From the NCBI RefSeq assembly GCF_002155685.1, contig NZ_MUYK01000016.1, positions 1 to 51,709 of the forward strand: 51,709 bases of DNA, read 5' to 3'. This DNA is from Erythrobacter colymbi. Lineage in GTDB: Bacteria > Pseudomonadota > Alphaproteobacteria > Sphingomonadales > Sphingomonadaceae. Of the stretch, positions 25,719 to 34,800 are shown piece after piece. Position numbers and translations under genes: made by a program. How positions within the stretch are numbered: position 1 is the first letter of the stretch; each line of letters starts with the position of its first letter. The notes under the pieces are model-generated. The model ran no database searches. It saw only the letters and a program-made list of their open reading frames with translations, and was not told where the DNA came from.

Positions 25719-26828
25719 TTACCCCTCTTCCGACACCTCAAGGAACAGCCGGACGAGCTCAGTGTTGATGTAATAGTTGTGCTTGCCAGCGCGCTGCTTC
25801 AGCACGAAGCCGTGCTCCGCTAGCGCATCGAGGTATTTTGCTGCTGTCTGGCGGGCTTTCAGACCGAGGTCCCGCTGGACGTACTCGATGCGCGTGTAGG
25901 GATGCCGGAACAGATTGTTGAGCAGCTCCTGACTATAGAGCCGCGGCAGCTCGTCACGCATTCTGTGTTTGGCCCGGGCCATCTGGTCACGGATCCCTTC
26001 GACGATGCGAAGCGTGGTGGCTGCCGTCTCGGCGACACCCTCGAGCATGTAGATCACCCAAGCTTCCCATGCCTCCTGCGCCCCGTCGCTGTCGCGCACA
26101 GCCTGAAGCAGGCGGTAATAGTCGGCCTTGTGCCGCGTCACGTGGCGGGAAAGGTAGAGGACAGGAATATCGAGCAGACCGGTGCGCGTCAGATAGAGGA
26201 CGTTCAGGATGCGGCCAATGCGCCCGTTCCCGTCGGGGAAGGGGTGTATGCTTTCGAACTGATGATGGATCAGCGCCATCTTGATCAGAGGATCAAGGCC
26301 GCTCAACGTGTCATCGTTCACGAAGCGCTCGAGCGCGGTCATTTGCGTGACAATGTCCCGCGCGTCCTGTGGCGGGACATAGACGATTGCCCCCGTCCGG
26401 TCATGCTTGAGGGCAGTGCCGGGGGTCACCCGAAACCCGTCGTCGCGCCCCTTCAGGAGCCTGAACATGTCGATGAGAACGGAATTGGGGATCAAACCCC
26501 CGGTCTCCTGTATCCGGGCATAGCCGAGCCGCAAGGCGTCGCGGTAGAGCGCCACCTCTTTGGAGGCAGGCGATTGCGGGTCATCAGGAAAGAGGTCCGC
26601 CTGAAAAAGCTCGTCCTGGGTCGTGACTATGTTCTCAACTTCGGAAGATGCCTTTGCTTCCTGAAGGGCAAGGGTGTCGATCAGGATCCCCTGATTGGGG
26701 ATTGTGCGCGCCTGCCCCTTCAGGTCGGCAAGAGCCCGACTGGCGGCATTGAGCGCCTTCAGGATGGGCACCGTCTCGAGGTCTATACCCGGAGGAAGTG
26801 GTGGGATGATGTAGGTCGGCGCTAACAT
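25719..26828 (-). CDS. fic: Fic-domain protein with N-terminal inhibitory helix (class II)
   Basis: This 369-residue Fic protein would transfer AMP (or another nucleotide) from NTP to target protein hydroxyls. The active-site loop HPFPDGNGRIGR lies at about 195-206 with all conserved residues. The N-terminal region has SSEVEN (S61 to N66), matching the (S/T)xxxE(G/N) inhibitory motif of class II Fic proteins. The C-terminal ~80 residues look like a winged helix (KARQTAAKYLDALAEHGFVLKQ), common in single-gene bacterial Fic proteins and often autoregulatory. It stands alone, convergent with ptuB. A role in the neighbouring defence modules is possible but unproven. Confidence 0.9.
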   Translation of the reverse strand: MLAPTYIIPPLPPGIDLETVPILKALNAASRALADLKGQARTIPNQGILIDTLALQEAKASSEVENIVTTQDELFQADLFPDDPQSPASKEVALYRDALRLGYARIQETGGLIPNSVLIDMFRLLKGRDDGFRVTPGTALKHDRTGAIVYVPPQDARDIVTQMTALERFVNDDTLSGLDPLIKMALIHHQFESIHPFPDGNGRIGRILNVLYLTRTGLLDIPVLYLSRHVTRHKADYYRLLQAVRDSDGAQEAWEAWVIYMLEGVAETAATTLRIVEGIRDQMARAKHRMRDELPRLYSQELLNNLFRHPYTRIEYVQRDLGLKARQTAAKYLDALAEHGFVLKQRAGKHNYYINTELVRLFLEVSEEG

Positions 26829-26839
26829 GACACTCGCAA

Positions 26840-26871
26840 CGTGTTAAAGAAAATGCGATTGTCCTAACACG
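26840..26871 (-). promoter_or_regulatory. Inverted repeat just upstream of fic
   Basis: CGTGTTA (26840-26846) and TAACACG (26865-26871) are perfect 7-base inverted arms 18 bases apart, 12 bases upstream of the fic ATG. The position suits an operator overlapping the promoter; the C-terminal winged helix of the Fic protein is a candidate binder. No clear -35/-10 pair could be fixed. Confidence 0.45.
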
Positions 26872-27123
26872 ACAATGCCCACATGTCAGCGTTCTGCCAA
26901 TCGCGGATACGCGAAATATGCACTCGAGCCCACTGTCAGGCAAATCGTCGTGTGATGCTTCTGGGGCCTCATCGCCTTGCCGTACTTGTTTTCTCAGGCT
27001 TCGGGCAACCCGCCTCACCAGAGCTTCATCTAGTGCTCCACGCTCCTGATATAGCAGGCCTGCTCTATCTCATCGGGCCGTAACCGGTGCCCGCGCTGAC
27101 AACTGTCGCGGCCGCGGCGTCGC
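26872..27123. other. Intergenic between fic and five-gene operon
   Basis: About 250 bases with no supported gene. The divergent side holds the fic promoter region; the other side is downstream of the five-gene operon. Confidence 0.4.
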
Positions 27124-27516
27124 TCAGGGCTGCTCCTGAGCCGCCCCGGCGGCGGCCTTCGCCTTGGCTTCGGCTGAACGAAAGTCGCTGACCCGCTCGA
27201 CGATTGCCAACAGTTCGGCAAGGTCGGTCTCGCCGGGCTCACTGGCGAAAAGCGGGCAACCGTTTCCGGGGCCGACCGCAAAGCCGACCTTGCACGGCGC
27301 GTCGTTCTTCTCGATCCAGAGCTGCCGATCGTCCTTCGCGGGACCCGCTTGGCGGCCTTGGGGATCGAGCCGGCGCCAATACGCCTCGATCGGCTCGTTG
27401 TCGAATGCATAGGCGTCGCCGCCGCCGCATATCACCCGCTTGCAGTCGGCGCTGCAGACCTCGGTCGTCTCGTAAAGCAGCGTGCTCAGGACGGGCTCCA
27501 GCAACCCAAGCCGCAC
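27124..27516 (-). CDS. Small Cys-containing protein, last gene of TcmP operon
   Basis: This 130-residue protein is not recognised. The GTG start directly abuts the stop of the preceding nuclease gene, so it is co-translated. Five cysteines (around residues 21, 25, 30, 75 and 87: EVCSADCKRVICGGG, APCKVGF, GNGCPLF) could bind a metal, and the C-terminus is a low-complexity Ala/Lys/Glu tail. No signal peptide. It may be an immunity or regulatory partner of the operon, which is inference from position. Confidence 0.6.
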   Translation of the reverse strand: MRLGLLEPVLSTLLYETTEVCSADCKRVICGGGDAYAFDNEPIEAYWRRLDPQGRQAGPAKDDRQLWIEKNDAPCKVGFAVGPGNGCPLFASEPGETDLAELLAIVERVSDFRSAEAKAKAAAGAAQEQP

Positions 27517-28389
27517 CTAGCCAGGGTAGGGCGCGCCATCGCTGTTCTGCAGCTGCGCTTCGATCATCTCGGCAACGTCCTTTGCGCTGATCACACGAAG
27601 CGTCGCTAGCACGAGATAGGCAATCCCACGAATCACTGGCTCCTGATCGATCCCGCTGCGCAGCGCGCGCCCAAACAGGTACGGGAGGTTCGCGGTCGCG
27701 AGGCTGAGCGTTTCGAACATAGCTTGCGGCTCGCATGCCACGCCCCAGGGGCGGTCGCCGATCCGACCATGGGCAAATTCAGAGACGACGAGCGCGATGC
27801 GCTCAAGCGGCCCGATAGCGAGATCCTCGCGCGTGTCCCAGAAGGTCTGAAGCGTTCTCGGCGACGTATAGTCGAACCGATTCCAGAAACCCTCACGGGC
27901 GACTTCCAGGTGACCCGCGGTGCTGAGCGCTTGACTGAACAAACGAAAGACGGCGTTAGGATGCTGCGCGAGCATACGTTCGAGCGAGGACTTGTCCCAC
28001 AACTTGACCCTCGGGTGTGGGTGTGACTTCTGCCACTGCTTGACCCAGTCGCGGGTCGGATTGGAGAAGCCGGTGTTGGTTACCACGACCAGATAGGCGA
28101 GATCGTCCTGCGCGAGCGCATTGTTACATGCCGCCTTGACCGTGTCGGCTTCAACCGTGCCGCTGCGCCCCTTGCATTCGATCCACCATCGCTGGCCTTC
28201 CATCTCGCCATCGGGCGAAGGGGAGAAGAACCAAGCTTCGAGATCGCGTCCGCCGTCGGAAGTCCCCGCGCCGATGCCGCCGACACGCCACTCCAAGTCC
28301 TTGGCTCCGAGCGAATCCATTAGCCAATAGACGCATTCTTCCAGATCGTGGCCTTTGAGGCGCTCGAACGGAAGGGCCGATGGCAGCAC
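27517..28389 (-). CDS. Restriction endonuclease-like protein (PD-(D/E)XK, Mrr type)
   Basis: This 290-residue protein's N-terminal domain is a PD-(D/E)XK nuclease of the Mrr-like kind: GLY-rich TSDGGRDLEA (D49) then WWIECKGR (E71, K73), followed by LAYLVVVTNTGFSN and a WDKSSLERML strand-helix. The remaining 160 residues are helical without known motifs. It starts with GTG at 28389, overlapping the previous gene by 70 bases; the frame is open upstream of that GTG for about 20 more codons. It lies between another nuclease-like gene and a small Cys protein. It probably cuts DNA; the target is unknown. Confidence 0.8.
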   Translation of the reverse strand: MLPSALPFERLKGHDLEECVYWLMDSLGAKDLEWRVGGIGAGTSDGGRDLEAWFFSPSPDGEMEGQRWWIECKGRSGTVEADTVKAACNNALAQDDLAYLVVVTNTGFSNPTRDWVKQWQKSHPHPRVKLWDKSSLERMLAQHPNAVFRLFSQALSTAGHLEVAREGFWNRFDYTSPRTLQTFWDTREDLAIGPLERIALVVSEFAHGRIGDRPWGVACEPQAMFETLSLATANLPYLFGRALRSGIDQEPVIRGIAYLVLATLRVISAKDVAEMIEAQLQNSDGAPYPG

Positions 28390-29366
28390 CCAGCGGGCCG
28401 CGTCCTTACTTGGGTCGGACGGAGAGCTGCTCCTCGCTGCGCAGGCCAGTCACCGGCCGCGGCCATGGACTGCCGATCAGTCGCATCGCTCGGAAGCTGG
28501 AGCGCGATGCGCCAAGGATCGCACGTATGCGCGGACTCAAACTCGAGACGCTGCAAGCCCTGTCGGTCCTTCTCGCCGTACTCGACCTTGGCCGCGTCCG
28601 ATTTCCAAACCGGCTCGACCGTAATTGCCAAGGCAATGCTCAGGACGACGTCGCCAAGCCGCCTCGGACCGGATGGCGTGTCGACTTCGACAGTCCCGGG
28701 ATAGGGAAAGCAAGCCGAACGAATGACGGGAGCCGCACCCTTCTCGAGCCCAGAAAACGGGTCGACGGCATCCTGCAACTGGTGCCACAGGTCGTTGATC
28801 GACCAGCGACGTCCGTCCTCGACATGGTGGAAGATAGGGGCGAGGGGATCGCAATCATTACCCAAGCGCAAATCGCGGTCGCCTGGGCGCGGCACTGCCC
28901 ACGGCGTGCTCGCCGCGAAGCGCAGTTCGACGCCGGCGAGCACCGCGCGCTTGTGGGTGAAAAGCACGAAATCGAGATTGAGGTTGGGATTTAGCTCGGC
29001 CTCCTCGATCTGGCGCAGATCCTTGAGCGTGATGCCGTGCACAGCGGCGATGCTCCGCGACGCGGGCGAGAATCCCGAGGCGCTGACCGCGATTGTATGG
29101 TCGGCGCCGAGCGAATCCTTCTTCGTGGCCAGCTGCTCGATCCATGTCACGTCTTGACGCGCACGGCGCTTGCGGCATTCGATTGTGGTCAGTTCCCCGT
29201 CGGTCGTGCGGAGCGAGGCGTCGACTTCACGAAGGCGTCCACTGTACCGACACCGTATTCGATCCGGTGAAGCAACGGTCGCGTCACGACCGGCTGTATC
29301 GCGCTCGATCCGCGCGACGAGCCGCTCGAAGGCGCGCCATTCGGGATCGATGCGCCTGCTGGTCAT
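28320..29366 (-). CDS. Restriction endonuclease-like protein (Mrr/NERD-like fold)
   Basis: This 348-residue protein carries an N-terminal PD-(D/E)XK-like domain: LREVDASLR (D49), then TTIECRKRR (E63, with Arg/Lys at 65-66 in place of the usual ExK Lys) and VTWIEQLATKKDSLGADHTIAVSASGFS, a pattern seen in restriction-endonuclease-like proteins. The rest is beta-rich and unassigned. The ATG overlaps the TcmP stop as ATGA. The last ~40 residues (RPTQVRTRPAGCCHRPFRSSAS) look like out-of-frame sequence and overlap the next gene by 70 bases, so a small frameshift near 28410 is possible. Confidence 0.75.
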   Translation of the reverse strand: MTSRRIDPEWRAFERLVARIERDTAGRDATVASPDRIRCRYSGRLREVDASLRTTDGELTTIECRKRRARQDVTWIEQLATKKDSLGADHTIAVSASGFSPASRSIAAVHGITLKDLRQIEEAELNPNLNLDFVLFTHKRAVLAGVELRFAASTPWAVPRPGDRDLRLGNDCDPLAPIFHHVEDGRRWSINDLWHQLQDAVDPFSGLEKGAAPVIRSACFPYPGTVEVDTPSGPRRLGDVVLSIALAITVEPVWKSDAAKVEYGEKDRQGLQRLEFESAHTCDPWRIALQLPSDATDRQSMAAAGDWPAQRGAALRPTQVRTRPAGCCHRPFRSSASKATIWKNASIG

Positions 29367-30625
29367 TCCGATCGAGCGCCCGTGGTCGGCCCGAGGAACA
29401 TCGGAAAGAAGCTCTTCTGGTTCTTGAGACGAAGGATGTCGCCGATTGCGATGGTGTTGGCCTTGCGGCGTTCGCCGCCGCCCGGCGTCAGCACCTCGAC
29501 ATCTGGGTTGTCGATGATTGCCTGATGAACATCGTCGGCATGGGCAGGTGTCGAATTATAGATGCTCTCGTAGAAATCGCTCACGGGAATGGCATCGCCC
29601 GACTCCGATACTAGCCGCGGAATGTCTTCGAGTAACTGTCCGAGCGCCTGCTGTCGCCCGGATAGATCAAACAGATAGAGTGCGCCGGTCTCGTGGCGCG
29701 GATCGTAGCTCAGCATGTTTAGGCCCGAACGACCGAAATGCGCCTGCGCGCTGCTGTTCTCGTGCAACACGTTATTGTAGACTTGGCGCGCGCGATAGAA
29801 GTTTGCGAAATGGATCAGCCAGTAGCGCCAGCCATCCGGATTGTTGATCGAAAACGGGCTTACGAAGGGTGCGCAATTGCGAAAGGTCTCGAAGACGATC
29901 CGTTCGGCCGCACCGAGCCAGCTTCCTTTGCTCATTGCGCCTTCGAGACTTGCGAGATTGCCCGGCTCGATGTCGAGGTGCTGCAGCTGCGCGGCGAGGA
30001 GGTCGGGAGCGCTTTTCTGCAGGAACGCGACCAGCGCTTCGATCGCGAAGGTGTAGAAGATCTCGACCGACGGGTAGGAGCGCATGATGTCGATCAGCGT
30101 ACGGCGGTCGACGCGGCTGTGCCCGCACTGGTCGAGATTGAAGAGTACGTTGCGATAGCGGCCCGCTTCGAGCAACTGCTTGATGGCCGGATATGCCGCC
30201 TCAAAGGGCTGGTTGAGATAGTCGACGCGCACATGAAGATTGGGCATCGATGCGGCGATCTCGGCCTGGACCGGCGCCATATGGTTTTTGAGCGATTCAA
30301 GCGCGTCGGAACTGAAATCGTTGAGGACCAGCAGGCATTCGACTGCGACCTGACCAAGCCCTTGCGCGGCGCGGTCTAGGTTGACCGTCTCGACGGCGTG
30401 CTTGAGCTCCTCAAGAATGATGATAGGCGATCCTGCCGCGCCGCAGCGATAGCGGCCACCCCCGGCGAAGCCGTCGACGATGGCGAGCCGGAAGCGCGAC
30501 TGCTGGGGCAGTCGGCAGCGTACGACCAAATACTCGAATAGATATTCGCGCAAAATCTTATGCTTGCGCCGGGAATGTTCCTCAAGCGTCGCGCCTCTGG
30601 CCCATTCGTATCGCTTCTCAACCAT
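29363..30625 (-). CDS. tcmP: Three-Cys-motif partner protein TcmP
   Basis: This 420-residue protein matches the three-Cys-motif partner family: the opening MVEKRYEWARGATLEEHSRRKHKIL, then FRLAIVDGFAGGGRY, resembling a Rossmann strand-loop (methyltransferase-like), and NVLFNLDQCGHSRVDRRTL. The family is named because its members sit beside DUF5131 three-Cys proteins, and that gene is immediately upstream (22-base gap). Biochemical function is unknown; the Asp-Gly-Phe-Ala-Gly-Gly loop suggests nucleotide or SAM binding. I start at ATG 30625, the beginning of the conserved region. Confidence 0.87.
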   Translation of the reverse strand: MVEKRYEWARGATLEEHSRRKHKILREYLFEYLVVRCRLPQQSRFRLAIVDGFAGGGRYRCGAAGSPIIILEELKHAVETVNLDRAAQGLGQVAVECLLVLNDFSSDALESLKNHMAPVQAEIAASMPNLHVRVDYLNQPFEAAYPAIKQLLEAGRYRNVLFNLDQCGHSRVDRRTLIDIMRSYPSVEIFYTFAIEALVAFLQKSAPDLLAAQLQHLDIEPGNLASLEGAMSKGSWLGAAERIVFETFRNCAPFVSPFSINNPDGWRYWLIHFANFYRARQVYNNVLHENSSAQAHFGRSGLNMLSYDPRHETGALYLFDLSGRQQALGQLLEDIPRLVSESGDAIPVSDFYESIYNSTPAHADDVHQAIIDNPDVEVLTPGGGERRKANTIAIGDILRLKNQKSFFPMFLGPTTGARSE

Positions 30626-30647
30626 CTCGTGTTCCTGCAACTGCCAG

Positions 30648-31427
30648 TTACGGCGCCGCCTCCAGCGTCGGCATCGCGTTCCAGGTCTGGCCACGATAGT
30701 GACGACCGTTCGCCTTCTTGGAGCGACGCTTGTTGTCCTCGCCCCAAGTGCCCCATTGTTTGAAGAAGAAGGCGGTCCCGTAGGTCTCGCACTGATCGTG
30801 AATCTCGTCGATCCATTCCTCCTTGATTGGGCGGGCCGAGCGGCCGCTCTCTCCGCCGACGATCGCCCAGTCGATCCCGCTGAGATCGACTTGCCCGACC
30901 GGCCCGATCAACGGCTCGAACGAAATGAAGCGGACCGCGGCGGCGACCTTTCGCAGTGCAGTGATGCGTGGAACGACGTCCGCATCCTCTACGCTGGTGC
31001 CGAGCCAGACATTGGGCAGGACGTCATCGCCAGCTTTGTGCAATACGTCGGCCATTCGATCGGGTCGCTTAGTCAGGATTTGATAGTGGTGATGCGGCGT
31101 ATCGCGCATCACCTGCCACACGTCGGCGATGAACGCTTCGCTCACCGCGTCGTGGAACAGGTCGCTCATCGAATTGACGAAGATCTTGCGAGGTTTGCGC
31201 CAGCGCCGGGGAATGGCGAGCGCGCTGCGATCCTCGCGCACGATGCCGTTCCAGACGGTTCGCTTGCCGCTCTTGCGTGTCAGCCCTTCATATTTGGTGA
31301 CGCCCATCGCTTCGAGCCGTCGAGCCATATCCATGGCATAGCAGTGGGTGCAGCCGGCCGACACCACTGTACACCCCGCAACTGGGTTCCACGTCGCATC
31401 TGTCCACTCGATCTGTGATTGCGCCAT
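30648..31427 (-). CDS. DUF5131 (phage Gp37/Gp68-like) three-Cys protein
   Basis: This 259-residue protein is of the family once called phage Gp37/Gp68. The N-terminus has IEWTDATWNPVAGC with the cysteine set C19-x6-C26-x2-C29 (GCTHCYAM), like a metal or iron-sulfur cluster site. RKIFVNSMSDLFH, ILTKRP, VWLGTSVED, FISFEPLIG and VGGESG are conserved barrel strands reminiscent of radical-SAM-like folds. ATG 31427 is chosen because MAQSQIEWT is the family start. It is the first gene of a five-gene minus-strand operon with TcmP and two nucleases. Its activity is unknown. Confidence 0.88.
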   Translation of the reverse strand: MAQSQIEWTDATWNPVAGCTVVSAGCTHCYAMDMARRLEAMGVTKYEGLTRKSGKRTVWNGIVREDRSALAIPRRWRKPRKIFVNSMSDLFHDAVSEAFIADVWQVMRDTPHHHYQILTKRPDRMADVLHKAGDDVLPNVWLGTSVEDADVVPRITALRKVAAAVRFISFEPLIGPVGQVDLSGIDWAIVGGESGRSARPIKEEWIDEIHDQCETYGTAFFFKQWGTWGEDNKRRSKKANGRHYRGQTWNAMPTLEAAP

Positions 31428-31882
31428 AGATACTTCAGTCGCTTTCAACACCGGAATAAATTTTGCGGCGTACCGCGTACGAGATGAGATCAAGCGGAAT
31501 AGCGGATACGTAGGCCTTACGAGCGAGTGCTGGTCGCCTCTGATATCCTACCCCACTGAATTCAAACCATTCTAACCGAGCGTTTTGACCCCATCGGCCC
31601 CGACGGCAGGTTAAGAGTGCTAACCAAAGACGATACACCTTAACTAGCCATAGCGGATCAATCGGTTGCAATGAAGTCGCCCCTTCTCTGATTGTCCCAC
31701 GATCTGATCTGACTGGGTGCTGGCGATAGCGAACATTGGGTGAACATATCGATGAGATCGGTACTTGCCAACTGTTTGTCTGCCCATTTCGCGGGAACTA
31801 AATCTTTGATCGCAGGCGTTCGTCGTAGCGAAGCTGAAGGATGGGTTTGGCTCGGAAACTGTCGTCCTTCGATCGGGCGACG
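31428..31882. other. 455-base intergenic region upstream of DUF5131-TcmP operon
   Basis: No gene supported. It should hold the promoter of the five-gene operon and the end of the modification enzyme transcript. It is more AT-rich than its flanks (for example GTCTTACGAG to ATTCAAACCATTC), consistent with regulatory DNA. No certain -35/-10 pair was fixed. Confidence 0.4.
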
Positions 31883-34800
31883 CTACGCCGCGTACCGCCC
31901 GTCCTTCAGCCGCCGGGCCATGCCGATCCCCGCGAGCGCATCCAGCACCGGGCGGATGGTCGCGGCGCGTTTGCCCTTGAAGGCTCGGGCGACGTCTTGC
32001 GGCGCGAGGGGCGTGGCGGCGGCGGTGAGGATGGATTGGACGGCGCTGACCTGTTCGGGGAGTGAGCCGGGCCAGGGGATGACGTTGTCGGGCAGCGCGG
32101 CGGCGGTTTCGCCGAGGTCGAGCGTCTGGGTGACGGGGGCCTTGTAGTCGGGCGCCTGATATTCGGGGCGCAGCCAGCGGATCAGGCCTCGGGCCTCTTC
32201 GGCGGCACGTTCCTTGTTGAGGGCGACGAGGCGCGTGAGGATTTCCTCGTCGGACAGGTCGGCGGGCCAGCCATAGGCTTCGGCGACCAGCGCATCGATG
32301 GTGTCGTGGTGTTGGCGGATCAGGGTGACGAGCCCGCGATCATGCATGTCGCGCTCGCCATCGGTCAGCGCGCGACCCTCCCGCAGGGCTTCGAGCACGT
32401 TGTAGAGCTTGGTGAGGGTCAGGTCCTTATGGCTTTCGAGCACCCGCTTCCGCAGTGCATCGAGCGCCTCGGCCTCGGCCCGGATCTTGGCCTTGAGTGG
32501 CTCCGGCACGTCGGCAGGGAGCGGGAATGTCGTCGCGCACTTGGTATTGTAGACGGGTGTGTTCCCTACGCCATGTCGACCACCAATACGTGCAGAAAAT
32601 TTCGCGTGAGCTTGAGAACTCAAAACTCCGAGCACGAAAGCATCGTCGGACCCGACACAGCGAAGCTTCTGGTCCGGCAGAACCGAAGAGGGGAGGAATA
32701 CGAAATATCTCGTGGGAGAGTTCTCGACCGTCACGATGTAGCGATCGATTTGCTGGATACCGCTTCGCAGGCCATCGCGCGATGCCTCAAAACGCCACCA
32801 TTCTTTACGCAGCCGGGGATTCCGTTCTTGGCTTCGTTCGGGCTTGGTATGGGTCACAAGGTACTGGAAAGCGGATTCCGAAATCTGTCGAACCGCTGCC
32901 TCGGAAGTGCAATCATTGAAATCGAGCACCCTCGCATTCCGTGGTCGCCGGGCAACGCCCTGACCATTCAAGTATCTCGGTGCATACCGGTCCATTGTTA
33001 CCGCATCGGGAAAGAGCCTGACAGCGACATCTTCAGTGACAACCAGCGTGGTCGCATATGGCTTCATGCCGGCATGGGAGAGGTCAGACCACGCCTTGAG
33101 CTCGGACAGACCATCAATCTCGACCGACGGAGACAGGTCCGGTGTGATTGATCTACGAATTTTGGTCTCCAAATCAGCCTGTTCCAAGATCGTGCCATCG
33201 GAAACACGGCTCCTTGATTCGTCATGATCTGGTGCCAGCAACAACCGTCTTTGCTGGCTCTTGTCCTTGGACACGACTGTGAATGCGACACGCACCCCTG
33301 CTTCAGCATCTTTCCCTGCCCAAGGATGATCGGGGATCGCGAAAGTGATGTGCAGATCGTTGGCAAGCGCACTGGAGGTCACCTTGCGGTTTTGCTCCAT
33401 CCGAATTCGGCTTGTGGTGATCAGGCCAAACTCGCGAGCACCTGCACGGACGCTGTCAGCTGCGAGCTTCCAGAAATACATCACGAGATCAACGTTACCG
33501 GGCACATTAGGATGGCTATCGCGAAGAGCATCTGCATAACCGTCGCCCAGCAGCTCTCTGGTCTCACGGCTCGAAACGAAAGGCGGGTTCCCGACAATGA
33601 AGTCCGCTTTCGGCCACTTCGTGGCACGCGGCTTCACGTACCGGTAGATTGGGATGCGAGCGGTATCGTCTGGCACATCGATACCAGTAATGGGGTCCTC
33701 CTTCATCGTCTCGCCGTCCCAGCGGGTGACGGGGTCCCCGTTCACGTCCAGCTCCGCAACCTTTTCGTCCCACTCGATCAGGGCGTCGCGGTTCTCGATG
33801 GTCTTGACGTCGCGCAAGATCGGCTCAGGCGGCGTGCGGTCCGCACCGTTCACCCGAAAATGCCATTGCAGGTAGCCGATCCACAGCACCAGCTGCGCAA
33901 TCGCGGCGGCGCGCGGGTTGATCTCGATGCCTAGGAAGTTCTCGGGCGTGATGGTGTGGCCGGTGAGCTCGGCGACATATTGGTCATCGCCCAGCTCGAC
34001 CAGCAAATCGAGCACCTCGCCCTCCAGCTCTTTCATGCGCGCCATGGCGACATAGAGGAAGTTGCCAGTGCCGCAGGCGGGATCGAGCACCTTGGTCTGG
34101 GCAAGCCGGGAATGGAACGCCTCGACGAAGGCCTTGGCCTCGTCCGCCTTGCCCTCTTCGATCAGGGTGGCAGCCGCCCCGCGCACCCCGTCCCAGTCGG
34201 CCCGCAGCGGCTCCATGATGGTGGGGCCGATCAGCCGCTCGACATAAGCGCGCGGGGTGTAATGGGCGCCAAGCTTGGCCCGCTCCTTGGGGTTGAGCGC
34301 GCGTTCGAGCAGGGTGCCGAAAATCGCGGGCTCGACCTCGGTCCAGACATGTTCGGCGGCCTGAATCAGCACCTCCAGCTCCTCGGCATCGAGGGGCAGG
34401 GCGGAGCGCTCCTTGAAAAGGTAGCCGTTGAACTTCCGGAGCGGGACGCCAAGCGCGGGGGAGAACTCGCCCTTGTCCATCGCCGCCCACAGCGCGGACA
34501 GCTGGTGTTCGAGATGCTCCGGATGGGCGCGCTGGTTCTTGAGCAGCTGGGTGAAGCTGCCTTCCGGGATCAGCTTGCTGTCCTCGGCGAACATTGTGAA
34601 CAGCACGCGCATGAGAAAGCCGCTGGTGGTCTCGGCATCATAGCCGCGCTTTTCGAGGCGGCGAGCAACGGTGGCGAGCAGATCGGCAATGTCGCGGGTG
34701 ACCCGGGCGGCGCGGGCGGTGGGATCGAGGCTTTTGGGATCGGTCCAGATGGCGCGCAGGCGGTCGCGAACATCATCGTCGCGCAAGTCCTCAAGCATGA

